A stretch of DNA of 64,000 bases from Solibacillus sp. FSL K6-1523 (lineage in GTDB: Bacteria > Bacillota > Bacilli > Bacillales_A > Planococcaceae): assembly GCF_038005225.1 (NCBI RefSeq), contig NZ_JBBOSU010000001.1, positions 112,001 through 176,000 on the forward strand. Direction: 5' to 3'. The position numbers and the translations under genes are program-made. Below the pieces are notes generated by a model. That model had not been told where the DNA came from, did no database searches, and saw nothing but the letters and a program-made list of their open reading frames with translations. This document shows, piece by piece, positions 8,398-17,590 of this stretch. Positions within the stretch are counted from its first letter, which is position 1; each line of letters opens with the position of its first letter.

Positions 8398-9558
8398 TTG
8401 TTGACGTATAAAGCGTATAAATTCCGTCTCTATCCGACAAAGGAACAGACGACATTGATTAATAAAACAATAGGCTGTTGTCGCTACATTTTCAACCATT
8501 GTCTTGCTGAGTGGCAAGCCACATACAAGGAAACAGGTAAAGGCTTGTCGTATGGAAAATGCTCCGCGATGCTGCCAACATTAAAAAAACAAGAAAAAAC
8601 AAGCTGGCTAAAAGAAGTAGATAGCATTGCCCTTCAAACAACAGTACGACATTTAGCGGATAGCTATGACCGTTTTTTCAAACAGCAAAACGAAGCACCG
8701 CGTTTTAAATCGAAGAAAAACCCCACACAAAGCTATACGACAAAAATGACGAATGATAATATCAAAATAATCAAAGGTCGCATCCAACTCCCGAAACTAG
8801 GTCATGTGAAATTCGCAAAATCCAAAGAAATTACAGGAAAAATCATGAGCATAACCATTAGAAGAAGCCCCACAGGTAAGTATTTCATCGCAGTTTTAGC
8901 TGAAACAGACATCCAAGCCTACCCAAAAACAACGAAAAACGTCGGCATTGATGTTGGTCTCAAAGAATTCGCAAAGTTATCTGACGGTACAACCTACGCC
9001 AACCCGCAGTTTTTCCGTAAGCTAGAGGCAAAATTAGCAGAAGAACAACGCATTTTAGCCTGTAAAAAAGAGGGGGTCATCAAACGAAACTGTCCATTAG
9101 ATGAAGCGAAAAACTATCAAAAACAGCGCATAATAGTAGCAAAAATTCATGAGAAAATCCGCAATGTACGGCATGATTACTTACACAAAATATCCACTGA
9201 AGTTGTCAAAAACCACGACATCATCGGAATTGAAGATTTGCGTGTCAGTAAGATGCAAAAGAATCACCTACTTGCCAAGGCTATTAGTGACGCGGGCTGG
9301 TCAGAATTCGCGCATATGCTCGAGTACAAAGCACAATGGCACGACAAACAGGTGATTCGAGTAGGTAAAACATTTGCCTCCAGCCAGCTTTGTTCACATT
9401 GCGGCTATCAACATAAAGACGTGAAGAATCTCGCCATCCGCACATGGACGTGTCCAAAATGTCTTACAGAACATGACCGAGATCTCAACGCAAGCATCAA
9501 TATTCTACAAGAAGCATTAAGGCTTCAAACCGTAGGGACTACGGGGCTAGCTCGGTGA
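8398..9558 (+). CDS. tnpB: TnpB RNA-guided nuclease (IS605 OrfB)
   Basis: A complete TnpB: N-terminal HTH_OrfB segment ([11 protein letters not shown]), Ruv[11 protein letters not shown] (Asp ~185), RuvC-II IGIEDL (Glu ~279), a zinc ribbon CSHC...CPKC, and Ruv[15 protein letters not shown]. All catalytic acids are intact. Family members cut DNA guided by an RNA from the element's right end and so help keep the element in the genome. The TTG at 8398 (386 aa) is preferred because GGAGG lies 8 nt upstream; the upstream ATG at 8383 overlaps that site. It is flanked by unrelated host genes. Confidence 0.93.
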   Translation: MLTYKAYKFRLYPTKEQTTLINKTIGCCRYIFNHCLAEWQATYKETGKGLSYGKCSAMLPTLKKQEKTSWLKEVDSIALQTTVRHLADSYDRFFKQQNEAPRFKSKKNPTQSYTTKMTNDNIKIIKGRIQLPKLGHVKFAKSKEITGKIMSITIRRSPTGKYFIAVLAETDIQAYPKTTKNVGIDVGLKEFAKLSDGTTYANPQFFRKLEAKLAEEQRILACKKEGVIKRNCPLDEAKNYQKQRIIVAKIHEKIRNVRHDYLHKISTEVVKNHDIIGIEDLRVSKMQKNHLLAKAISDAGWSEFAHMLEYKAQWHDKQVIRVGKTFASSQLCSHCGYQHKDVKNLAIRTWTCPKCLTEHDRDLNASINILQEALRLQTVGTTGLAR

Positions 9559-9632
9559 ATTCTCCATCTAATAGAGATATTCAGCCAAGAATCTCCCTCC
9601 TCTAAGCGATAGCGTAGGTGGGAGTAGTTCAA
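9559..9632 (+). ncRNA. Candidate right-end guide RNA (omega RNA) scaffold
   Basis: In this family the guide RNA scaffold covers the 3' end of tnpB and the right end, with the guide taken from flanking DNA. Here the segment after the stop folds into the right-end hairpin 9593-9624 and ends near 9632, so the guide would begin about there (GTTGTGCATATTTGGC). Transcription is inferred. Confidence 0.4.
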
Positions 9633-9723
9633 GTTGTGCATATTTGGCAACTAGGTGATGGCAGTAAAGGACGTTATACTACAAAGGAAAAAGGTTATTT
9701 GAGCGGGACTAACTTATCTCCAC

Positions 9724-10863
9724 TTAATTTAATTTTAAAAGCGCCGCCTCTTCAATGAAAGTAGCTGTGTTAAATAAAAACAGCACATCCTGAATGTTAT
9801 TCTCGGATAAGTAATTTCCTATACTACCATTATAATAACGCAAATCAATTACATGAATTTCGGGTATATGATTTGTGAGGAATGGGAGAGCATTATGCGC
9901 ATAAGAGTCTTTAATGACGAGTAGCTTTTCTTGTGTAACTTGTTGTGGATCAAGTCTCGTTGTCAATTTTATTAACGCATGAACCCCACCTAGAAAATAT
10001 GAATATTGATCCTTCTTCGCTAAAAAGCGTTCATCATACATGCTTGTCACAGTTTGATCGGAATCGGCGATATATATTTCTGTGAAGGCTGGATTAAGAG
10101 GTGTGTAAGTCTGAATCGTATCCGGTGTTAATCCTGTAAACTGCCCCCTTGTATGGTAGCTCCCTAGAAATGACTCACTCACTGTTTTAATTAAAAAATC
10201 ACTTTGAGAAAGTGGTTGCCATCCTTGTTGCTCGGCATAGGCAACGTAAGCCAAATAAGCTCCGTATGTTGTCCAATGATGATCCGTCCGATAATAAATC
10301 GGTTCAGATGCATGTTGTTCTAAGAAATCAAAGCCATTCATAAAGGCTAATTTGTTTTGCATTGTTGCCTCGATAAATTGATTGACCTGCTTTTGAGAAT
10401 AGGAAGATGCTAACCAAGGTAATCGTTCTGGATAGATGCCAATTGATGTTGGGGCAAGCATGAACGTCATTTTTACAGTCGGATGATTGCTTGCAAACTG
10501 GTTTACTGACTCGGCATAGCGTTGAACCTTCATATAATTAGGCTCTAAAAACTTTTCAAATAAATAGCCATCTTTGCCCTGATAAATACCGTTATTTTCT
10601 TGCTGCAATCGGGCTTGTTCTGATGTTGATTTGATCCATAACCACTTGTCTCGAAACGGAAAGTGATCTGTAATGAAAAGCTCCGTCTCTTCAGCAAATT
10701 TCTTGGATACTAAGTTATCCCAAGTAAGTTGTGGCGCGGCCTGTAAATATCTATTTTCTAGTTCAGAAAAACGATGATGAGGCATAGCGAAGAAAAGTAC
10801 TGAGATAAGAAACGTCGAACTAACAAATCCAACGACTAGTAATCGCTCTGATATGTGCTTCAT
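9724..10863 (-). CDS. DHHW-family SGNH-like protein, partner of the MBOAT acyltransferase
   Basis: One N-terminal membrane anchor (residues ~8-27) followed by an extracytoplasmic domain with the family-defining DHHW at 194-197 and a serine region MLAPTSIGIYPE around 135-146, as in AlgJ/AlgX-like acetyltransferases. The 379-aa length is typical. The ATG at 10863 is chosen because GGGAGGAAG lies 5 nt upstream; a longer frame would overlap the MBOAT gene. It is the last gene of a lipoprotein-MBOAT-DHHW operon. It probably transfers acetyl groups, received through the MBOAT channel, to a surface polysaccharide (inference from AlgI/AlgJ). Confidence 0.88.
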   Translation of the reverse strand: MKHISERLLVVGFVSSTFLISVLFFAMPHHRFSELENRYLQAAPQLTWDNLVSKKFAEETELFITDHFPFRDKWLWIKSTSEQARLQQENNGIYQGKDGYLFEKFLEPNYMKVQRYAESVNQFASNHPTVKMTFMLAPTSIGIYPERLPWLASSYSQKQVNQFIEATMQNKLAFMNGFDFLEQHASEPIYYRTDHHWTTYGAYLAYVAYAEQQGWQPLSQSDFLIKTVSESFLGSYHTRGQFTGLTPDTIQTYTPLNPAFTEIYIADSDQTVTSMYDERFLAKKDQYSYFLGGVHALIKLTTRLDPQQVTQEKLLVIKDSYAHNALPFLTNHIPEIHVIDLRYYNGSIGNYLSENNIQDVLFLFNTATFIEEAALLKLN

Positions 10864-10876
10864 AAAGTCTTCCTCC

Positions 10877-12253
10877 CTAAAAACGGAAATATAAAAATGG
10901 ATTAAATGTGGCATCTACTAAGTAGGCAACCGAAAGTAAATAGAGAAATCCATACCAAGCTAAATGGGCGATTGATAATCTAGGATATCGCTTCAACGGT
11001 AAAGAGGCGATGACTAATACGATAAGCAAAATGGTATTTGTATAAAACAAGTACATTGTTTCGTTATTCCACAGAGCTTGACCATTGAACCCCCACATGG
11101 CAGCCAAATAGCCAATAATTAAAGAAGGTTTTTCAAAGGCAAATAGTACCCACCCCATAAGAATGAGAAGAATGGCATAAAGATGTCTAATAAAGCGTGG
11201 TGCACGTTGAAGTAATGCTAATCCCCACCATTTTTCAAAAATGAGAATGACACCAAAATACAATCCCCACAGTATAAAGTTCCAGCTTGCGCCATGCCAA
11301 AAGCCTGTTAGCATCCAAACAATTAAAATATTTCGCGTTTGAATGGCTAACCCTCGTCGATTCCCACCAAGCGGAATGTAAACATATTCGCGAAACCAAC
11401 TGCTAAGCGATATATGCCATCTCCGCCAAAAGTCAGTAATGCTTTGGGCTATATAAGGTTTGTTGAAATTTTCGTTAAATCGGAAACCAAACATAAGACC
11501 GAGACCAATCGCCATATCTGAATAACCACTAAAATCAAAATAAATTTGGAAAGCAAATGCGATAATACCTAACCAGGCTGTTAACACAGGCATCGACGCT
11601 GGATTGGAACTCGAAATGGTATCCCATAGCAAGCCGATATTGTTGGCAAGTAGCACCTTCTTCGCTAATCCAATGGTAAACCTACGAACACCTTCCGCAA
11701 ACATCTTCATATTTTCAGTGCGCTGTTTTAGCTGTTCTGCAATCGTGCTATATTTCACAATCGGCCCTGCTACTAATTGTGGGAACAGGGCGACATATGT
11801 GCCGAAGTCTATCCAGTTTCGCTGTGCTTTTGCTGTCCCACGGTAGACGTCGATAATATAAGACATCGACTGGAACGTGTAAAAGGATATTCCGATAGGC
11901 AAAGGCAGATCGGTTAACGGGATATTCGTCCCGAGTAACGCATTGACATTTTGAATGAGAAAATCAGCATATTTAAAATAAGATAACAGCAAGAGGTTCA
12001 CAATAATGGAACATGCAACAATGGCTTTACGCTTTACGGAGGTCATATTCGGTTTATCTAGGAGCAAACCGAAACAAAAATCTGTCAGCGTAGACACTAA
12101 CATGATGACGATGTAGACCGGTTCACCCCATGCATAAAAAATAAGGCTCATTATAAATAAAATGAGGTTTTTAAACTTTCTTGGCGAGCAATAATAAAGC
12201 GTTAACACGGCTGGCAAGAACAAGAATAGGAAAAGAAGGCTACTAAATACCAT
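10877..12253 (-). CDS. MBOAT O-acyltransferase (AlgI-like)
   Basis: 458 aa with about ten transmembrane segments. The MBOAT core is intact: YFDFSGYSDMAIG (238-250), FWRRWH (275-280) and the catalytic-type histidine in GFWHGASWNF (His320). AlgI/PatA/DltB-type proteins carry acetyl (or other acyl) groups across the membrane for transfer to a polysaccharide, peptidoglycan or teichoic acid. The N terminus (MVFSSLLFLFLFLPA) and the DHHW partner 13 bp downstream point to the AlgI subgroup, not DltB. It starts 6 bp after the lipoprotein stop, so translational coupling is likely. The acceptor polymer is not encoded nearby. Confidence 0.92.
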   Translation of the reverse strand: MVFSSLLFLFLFLPAVLTLYYCSPRKFKNLILFIMSLIFYAWGEPVYIVIMLVSTLTDFCFGLLLDKPNMTSVKRKAIVACSIIVNLLLLSYFKYADFLIQNVNALLGTNIPLTDLPLPIGISFYTFQSMSYIIDVYRGTAKAQRNWIDFGTYVALFPQLVAGPIVKYSTIAEQLKQRTENMKMFAEGVRRFTIGLAKKVLLANNIGLLWDTISSSNPASMPVLTAWLGIIAFAFQIYFDFSGYSDMAIGLGLMFGFRFNENFNKPYIAQSITDFWRRWHISLSSWFREYVYIPLGGNRRGLAIQTRNILIVWMLTGFWHGASWNFILWGLYFGVILIFEKWWGLALLQRAPRFIRHLYAILLILMGWVLFAFEKPSLIIGYLAAMWGFNGQALWNNETMYLFYTNTILLIVLVIASLPLKRYPRLSIAHLAWYGFLYLLSVAYLVDATFNPFLYFRF

Positions 12254-12259
12254 CGTCGT

Positions 12260-12763
12260 TTATTTTTCTGTGAAGAAGCGATCATAAACTGTTATTAGTT
12301 TGTCTGCTTGATCAGAAATAACGAATAATACATAATTTCCTTTTGTTACGATTTTGTGATTCTTTGCATTTTCATATTGATCCGGAAGATATTGTTCGAA
12401 TGACTTCATGGCATTTTCAGCTCTTCCCTTTACTTTTGCTAATACTTCCGCGATATCATTTACGTCTCTCACTTTAAAGATAGCAATTTCATTCGAATGT
12501 ACCATCATCATTGGAATTCGAACGGAGAAATCTTCAAGTTTTGCCGCATCTAAATCGTAAACATTCTTCAAATCCTCTGCCGTTAATTCCATTAGTGCGG
12601 GTTGTTCCACTTCTGCTAGCATTTGCTCGGTCATTTCTTTGGCAGATACATTTGGCTCAATTGGCGCTGTCTTATCATCCGTTGTAGAAGTTTTGTTTCC
12701 AGAGCATGCCGAAACTACTAGTACTAACACCATCGTTAGCATAATTACTATCATTTTTTTCAT
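12260..12763 (-). CDS. DUF4358-type lipoprotein
   Basis: A lipoprotein signal with lipobox VVSAC (Cys20), then a ~145-aa domain resembling DUF4358, which in Firmicutes is often encoded beside MBOAT/DHHW pairs. The central part (VRIPMMMVHSNEIAIFKVRD) and the amphipathic helix SFEQYLPDQYENAK are typical. AAAGGAG lies upstream of the ATG. First gene of the three-gene cassette. It probably acts at the outer membrane face as an accessory factor; its molecular function is not known. Confidence 0.8.
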   Translation of the reverse strand: MKKMIVIMLTMVLVLVVSACSGNKTSTTDDKTAPIEPNVSAKEMTEQMLAEVEQPALMELTAEDLKNVYDLDAAKLEDFSVRIPMMMVHSNEIAIFKVRDVNDIAEVLAKVKGRAENAMKSFEQYLPDQYENAKNHKIVTKGNYVLFVISDQADKLITVYDRFFTEK

Positions 12764-13069
12764 AATATTATCTCCTTTTATTAATTATTTGATTACAAAG
12801 GGATTAGACGTAGGAAGTCTACTAACGTTACATAAAATTAAATATTTTTAAGTAATATTTTTTATGCATATGGAGATAGTATGTTTCATTTGTGATGCTA
12901 CATACTTGATTTGTTAATTAATTTTAGGTTTTCTGGTTATGGTATTTTTACAAATCTAACAGTCATTTACAATTCTTAATGGACACTTAATCTTTGTTTT
13001 ATTTTTGCTTAACTTTTGAATTGTATAGTTTGGATAGATTCAAAAAAAAAACAAAAGTGGGGTCTTTTC
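12764..13069. other. Intergenic region between divergent operons
   Basis: 306 bp of AT-rich DNA that must hold promoters for both the cassette to the left and the transporter operon to the right. The related motifs TTTTACAAATC (12946) and ATTTACAATTC (12965) precede the transporter operon and resemble the ATTTAC repeats before the phosphonate operon. I see no gene or strong hairpin. Confidence 0.5.
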
Positions 13070-14158
13070 ATGAAGTGGAGAAATCATTTATTAGTGGCAA
13101 CAGTTTTATCAGTATGTACTTTGGCGGCATGTAGTAATGATGTGGATTCAGGTAGTGCACAAGACTTGGGCAATTTGAAGCTAGAGGAAATTGAAGAAAA
13201 GGCAAAGCAAGAAGGGAAAATCAATTCAGTCGGGATGCCGGATACTTGGGCAAACTGGAAGGATACATGGGAAGGGCTAGGAACGGAATATAGCTTGAAG
13301 CATGTAGACACAGATATGTCGAGCGCGGAGGAAATAGCTAAGTTTGAGGCGGAAAAAGCAAATGCTTCGGCGGATATTGGAGATGTTGGTATTGCCTATG
13401 GACCGATTGCAGAACAAAAGGATTTAACGCTAGCTTATAAAACATCGTATTGGGACGACATTCCAGAATGGGCAAAGGATGATGACGGGGACTGGGTTGT
13501 TGGCTATACAGGAACGATTTCTTTTTTAGCAGATAAAAATAAAGTAGCGAAAATTCCAACTTCATGGGAAGAACTTTTGAATTCAAACTATAAAGTGGCA
13601 ATTGGTGATGCATTAGCAGCAAACCAGGCACAATTTGCGATTTTGGCAGCGGCATTTGCAAATGGCGGTGATGAAAAAAATATTGAGCCAGGAATTGAAT
13701 ATTTTGCAAAGCTGGCAGAGCAAGGGCGCCTTTTAACAACAGATCCTTCCGTTGCGAATTTAGAAAAAGGGGAAGTTGAAATCGCATTATTATGGGACTT
13801 CAACGCACTTGGATACCGTGAGCAAATCGACAAAGACCGTTTTGATGTAACGATTCCATCTGACGCATCCGTTGTTTCGGGGTATGCAACGATTATAAAT
13901 AAATATGCAAAAAATCCACACGCAGCGATGTTAACGCGCGAATATATTTTATCGGATAAAGGACAAGACAACTTAGCAAAAGGTTATGCACGTCCGATTC
14001 GTGAAAATGCAAAACTATCAGATGAAGCAAAATCATTATTATTAGATGCAGATTTATATAAAAATGCGAATCCAGTAAAAGATTTTAGTGCTTGGGAAGC
14101 GACGACTGCTCAAATCCCAACATTATGGCAGGAGAAGGTGTTAATCCATGTCAAATAA
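13070..14158 (+). CDS. ABC transporter substrate-binding lipoprotein
   Basis: Lipobox LAAC with Cys21, then a family 1 extracellular solute-binding domain (~340 aa) containing FLADKNKVAKIPTSWEELL, the usual hinge region, and GYATIINKYAKNPHAA near the C terminus. It resembles spermidine/iron/2-aminoethylphosphonate binding proteins. The ligand cannot be read directly; the hydrolase genes behind it suggest a phosphorus compound. GTGGGG lies 7 nt before the ATG at 13070; an upstream ATG at 13016 would disrupt the signal peptide. Its 3' end overlaps the next gene by 11 bp, starting a tightly packed operon. Confidence 0.85.
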   Translation: MKWRNHLLVATVLSVCTLAACSNDVDSGSAQDLGNLKLEEIEEKAKQEGKINSVGMPDTWANWKDTWEGLGTEYSLKHVDTDMSSAEEIAKFEAEKANASADIGDVGIAYGPIAEQKDLTLAYKTSYWDDIPEWAKDDDGDWVVGYTGTISFLADKNKVAKIPTSWEELLNSNYKVAIGDALAANQAQFAILAAAFANGGDEKNIEPGIEYFAKLAEQGRLLTTDPSVANLEKGEVEIALLWDFNALGYREQIDKDRFDVTIPSDASVVSGYATIINKYAKNPHAAMLTREYILSDKGQDNLAKGYARPIRENAKLSDEAKSLLLDADLYKNANPVKDFSAWEATTAQIPTLWQEKVLIHVK

Positions 14159-14975
14159 GGTCATTGTCATTGTACTAGATGCACTACGTTTTGATGTTGC
14201 ATGTACCCATTTAGGGTTCATGCAACATTTAGTAGAACAAGGAAAAGTCGCGCGTTATAAGGTAAAAGGAGAGCTCCCAGCACTATCACGTCCAATGTAT
14301 GAAACAATTTGTACAGGAACCCCAGCGATTGAGCATGGCATTGTCCATAATCATATTGTGCGGATGTCAAAAGAGGAAAGCATCTTCCATTTAGCAAAAG
14401 CTGCACAAAAAGTGACGGCAGCTGCCGCGTATTATTGGGTGAGTGAACTGTATCAAAAAGCGCCATTTCAGCATTTTACAGATCGTCTTCAGCTAAATTC
14501 AGACGGGGTCATTCAAAATGGTAGTTACTATTTTGAAGACCATTATCCAGACTCGCATGTGTTTGCGGATGCACATTATTTAACGCAACAATTCACACCA
14601 GATTTATTGTATATTCATCCGATGAATATTGATGATGATGGGCATAAATTTACAGCAGATTCACCGCAATATCGCAATCGTGTGTTGGCAACAGATGGTT
14701 TATTAGCCCTTTCCATTCCAGCATGGCTTGAACAAGGCTATCAAATTATCGTAACCGCCGATCATGGAATGACAGCAGATGGCAATCATGGTGGAAATAC
14801 GGCGGCTGATCGTGAGGTACCACTGTTTATTATTTCACCAAAAGTGCAGCCTGGCATTTATGAAGAAGTGGTTTCTCAATTACAAATAGCTCCGTTAATT
14901 TGCGAGTTGTTAGAAATAGAAAAATCTCCGAAAATGCAAAAACTGCATTTAAAAGGAGTCCGGGAGGCGGAATAA
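14148..14975 (+). CDS. Alkaline-phosphatase-superfamily (NPP-type) phosphodiesterase/phosphonate hydrolase
   Basis: Metal ligands of the superfamily are visible: Asp11 in IVLDALRFD, candidate nucleophile Ser47 in LPALSRPMYE, DDDGH (162-166), ADHGM (204-208) and His214 in NHGG. At 275 aa it is a compact member of the nucleotide pyrophosphatase/phosphodiesterase group, which also contains phosphonoacetate hydrolase. There is no signal peptide, so it acts in the cytoplasm on whatever the flanking ABC transporter imports. It starts inside the binding-protein gene and ends directly before the permease gene. The substrate is not determined; phosphodiester and phosphonate are both possible. Confidence 0.8.
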   Translation: MSNKVIVIVLDALRFDVACTHLGFMQHLVEQGKVARYKVKGELPALSRPMYETICTGTPAIEHGIVHNHIVRMSKEESIFHLAKAAQKVTAAAAYYWVSELYQKAPFQHFTDRLQLNSDGVIQNGSYYFEDHYPDSHVFADAHYLTQQFTPDLLYIHPMNIDDDGHKFTADSPQYRNRVLATDGLLALSIPAWLEQGYQIIVTADHGMTADGNHGGNTAADREVPLFIISPKVQPGIYEEVVSQLQIAPLICELLEIEKSPKMQKLHLKGVREAE

Positions 14976-15809
14976 TTGCGTACTAATAAATGGATTTCCT
15001 TATTCCTTCTTCCGTTCGAAGTATTGCTTGTACTTTTTTTCTTTATCCCACTAATTTACATGCTATACAGCAGTTTTCGTTTTAATAATGGATTTAGCTT
15101 GAATCAATATAAAACGATTTTTTTAAGTGATTACATTTTGCAAAGCTTCGCGAATAGCATTTGGCTATCACTTGTTTCGGCTTGTTTGGCGCTAATAATT
15201 GCGATTTTTGCCTCCTACGCAATTTATACTTACTCGGAAAAGGTGCGGGAACGAATTTTAATTATTATTAATTTAACATCCAACTTTTCCGGGGTTCCAC
15301 TTGCCTTTGCGTTCATTATTATACTTGGGAATAGTGGCTTGATCACATTATTCGTTCAATTTATGGGCTGGGATTGGAACTTTAATTTATATAGTTGGTC
15401 AGGGCTGCTGTTAATTTATATTTATTTTCAGCTACCACTAGCAATCATGTTAATTTACCCTGTTTTTTATGGCATTCAAAAGGAAATGAAAGATGCCGCC
15501 ATGATGTTAGGCGCTTCAAACGCGTATTTTTGGCGGAAAATTGGTGTTCCAATTATTTGGCCGGCACTTGCTGGAACGTTGACGATTTTATTTGCGAATG
15601 CAATGGGTGCTTACGCGTCCGCCTATGCTCTAACAGGCAGTGGCTATAACTTAACAGCAATTCGTATTGGTGCCTTATTGTCAGGCGATATTTTTGCGCA
15701 GCCAGAATTGGCGAGTGCGATTGCAGTCCTTCTTGGTGCCGTAATGATTGTAGGCATGTTGATTAGTGAATGGATGACGAAAAAAATGCGAAAGGATGCG
15801 AATTTGTAA
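14976..15809 (+). CDS. ABC transporter permease 1
   Basis: 277 aa, six transmembrane helices, with the EAA loop MKDAAMMLGASNAYFWRKIG that docks on the ATPase. It belongs to the binding-protein-dependent permease family (PotB/spermidine-like). The start is TTG immediately after the preceding stop codon, with GGGAGGCGG 6 nt upstream, which favours translational coupling. It forms a heterodimer with the next gene product. Confidence 0.9.
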   Translation: MRTNKWISLFLLPFEVLLVLFFFIPLIYMLYSSFRFNNGFSLNQYKTIFLSDYILQSFANSIWLSLVSACLALIIAIFASYAIYTYSEKVRERILIIINLTSNFSGVPLAFAFIIILGNSGLITLFVQFMGWDWNFNLYSWSGLLLIYIYFQLPLAIMLIYPVFYGIQKEMKDAAMMLGASNAYFWRKIGVPIIWPALAGTLTILFANAMGAYASAYALTGSGYNLTAIRIGALLSGDIFAQPELASAIAVLLGAVMIVGMLISEWMTKKMRKDANL

Positions 15810-16589
15810 ATGAAGTTTATACGATGGATTCCTTTAACATTTGTTGGTCTTTATTTAGCGATTCCACTTTTAGCCACAGTTGTTTATGCATTTTCTACGA
15901 GCTGGAATCATACGGTTTTCCCTGAAGGACTGACATTAAAATGGATACTCACATTATTTCAAGATAAAGAATTTCTCCTCGCATTTGGTCGCTCCGTTTT
16001 ATTGAGCGCTGGGGCGGTGCTGTTATCGGTTATACTAGTCGTGCCTGCGATTTGTGTGATTATTTTATATTTTCCACAATATGAAAAATGGGTTAAGGCC
16101 ATCATTGTCATGATTTATTCCTTCCCTGGAATCATTTTGTCGGTAGGTTTATTGAAGTTTTATTCAGTGACAGTTATTCCGCTCGTTGCGGTTGTTGTAG
16201 GTGTGTACTGTGTCATTATTTTGCCGTATTTGTATCAAGGCACAAAAAATAGCTTAATGACGATTAATGGTCGACAGCTAATGGATGCAGCCGAGTTATT
16301 GGGAGCGAATAAATGGTATTCGTTTCGTAAAATATTAATGCCGTCGATTTATCCAGGACTATTTGTTGCAACACTATTATCGTTCTCCATATTATTTGGG
16401 GAGTTTGTATTAATTAATTTAATTGTTGGATCGAAATTTAAAACGCTTCAAGTTTTCCTAGTCGAACAATTAAATACAAGTGGTCATTTAGCGAGTGCAG
16501 TTGTATTCATTTACGTGCTATTAATGGCCATACTCACATTTAGCGTAATGCAATTATCGACAAGAATGAAAGGGGCAAATGCGAAATGA
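15810..16589 (+). CDS. ABC transporter permease 2
   Basis: 259 aa, six transmembrane helices, EAA loop QLMDAAELLGANKWYSFRKI. PotC-like partner of the previous permease. The ATG follows the previous stop with no gap, and its own stop overlaps the ATPase start (ATGA). Confidence 0.9.
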   Translation: MKFIRWIPLTFVGLYLAIPLLATVVYAFSTSWNHTVFPEGLTLKWILTLFQDKEFLLAFGRSVLLSAGAVLLSVILVVPAICVIILYFPQYEKWVKAIIVMIYSFPGIILSVGLLKFYSVTVIPLVAVVVGVYCVIILPYLYQGTKNSLMTINGRQLMDAAELLGANKWYSFRKILMPSIYPGLFVATLLSFSILFGEFVLINLIVGSKFKTLQVFLVEQLNTSGHLASAVVFIYVLLMAILTFSVMQLSTRMKGANAK

Positions 16590-17590
16590 GTCAGGTAGCC
16601 TTAAAGAAAATTAAAAAAATCTATCAAAATAAGCCAGTGCTTAATGAAATTGAGCTGCATATTGAAGATGGTGAATTTCTAACGATTTTAGGACCAAGTG
16701 GTTGTGGGAAAAGTACAATTTTACGCGTGATTACAGGCTTAATAGAACCAGAATTTGGGGATGTGTCAATTGATGGGCAACCGATGAATAACGTCCCAAC
16801 AAAGGAACGCAATGTCGGGATGGTTTTTCAGCAATATGCACTTTTCCCGAATTTATCGGTATATGAAAATATCGCATTCGGTTTACGAGTAAAGAAAGAG
16901 ACCGAAGCGCAAATTCAAAAAGAAGTGGCGTATTTATTGCAGCTAGTAGGGCTAGAAGAAAAAAGGGAGTCATATCCACAGCAATTATCAGGTGGGCAAC
17001 AACAGCGTGTGGCATTAGCAAGAGCATTAGCAGTCAAACCGAAAGTGCTTTTGTTGGATGAGCCATTAAGTGCGCTCGATGCTCAAATCCGAAAAAAATT
17101 ACAAGTGCAGCTACGTCAAATTCAACAAGAGCTAAAGATGACAATGGTGCTCGTGACGCATGACCAAGATGAAGCGATGAATGTGTCTGACCGCATTGTC
17201 GTGATGAATAACGGAAAAATTGAGCAGCTTGGTACACCGACAGAAATTTATACGCATCCGAAAACAGAATTCATTGCGAATTTTATCGGAAACTACAATG
17301 TGTTTTCAAGACGAGAGCTAGAAGCAATAATTGGACAGAAACTTACAGCACAAGGGAACCGTTTCGCCATCCGACCAGAAGTGATTTTAATCAACTCCAA
17401 TCAATCAGGTATTAAGACAAGAGCAATTGCCAAAAATATATTGATGAAAGGCAATGTGCTAAAAGTCGATTTTGAAGCGAATGGACAAGTATTTCAAGTT
17501 GAGCAATTGCATCAGCAAGGCAATCAAATTGATATCAATCACGATTATGTTTTAACGATTGCAGAGAATGATGTGATTTCACTCGAATGA
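16586..17590 (+). CDS. ABC transporter ATP-binding protein
   Basis: Walker A GPSGCGKST (36-44), Q-loop FQQYALFP, signature LSGGQQQR (134-141), Walker [12 protein letters not shown] (155-165), H-loop VTHDQDE. After residue ~235 there is a TOBE-like regulatory tail. The length and the EIYTHPKTEFIANFIGNYNV segment fit the iron/spermidine/2-aminoethylphosphonate class of importers. It overlaps both neighbours by 4 bp (ATGA), so the operon is translationally coupled. Confidence 0.93.
   Translation: MSQVALKKIKKIYQNKPVLNEIELHIEDGEFLTILGPSGCGKSTILRVITGLIEPEFGDVSIDGQPMNNVPTKERNVGMVFQQYALFPNLSVYENIAFGLRVKKETEAQIQKEVAYLLQLVGLEEKRESYPQQLSGGQQQRVALARALAVKPKVLLLDEPLSALDAQIRKKLQVQLRQIQQELKMTMVLVTHDQDEAMNVSDRIVVMNNGKIEQLGTPTEIYTHPKTEFIANFIGNYNVFSRRELEAIIGQKLTAQGNRFAIRPEVILINSNQSGIKTRAIAKNILMKGNVLKVDFEANGQVFQVEQLHQQGNQIDINHDYVLTIAENDVISLE

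Larger units (their letters stand above)
8257..9632 (+). mobile_element. IS200/IS605-group element with tnpB only (IS1341-like)
   Basis: Left-end hairpin: CTCCCACTT (8257-8265) with AAGTGGGAG (8297-8305). Right-end hairpin: CTCCCTCCT (9593-9601) with AGGTGGGAG (9616-9624), one mismatch, followed by TAGTTCAA, a typical right end for this group. There are no terminal inverted repeats or target duplication, as expected for single-strand transposition. No tnpA is present, so movement would need one in trans. The outer boundaries are approximate, with the left cut probably between 8238 and 8256. Confidence 0.8.
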
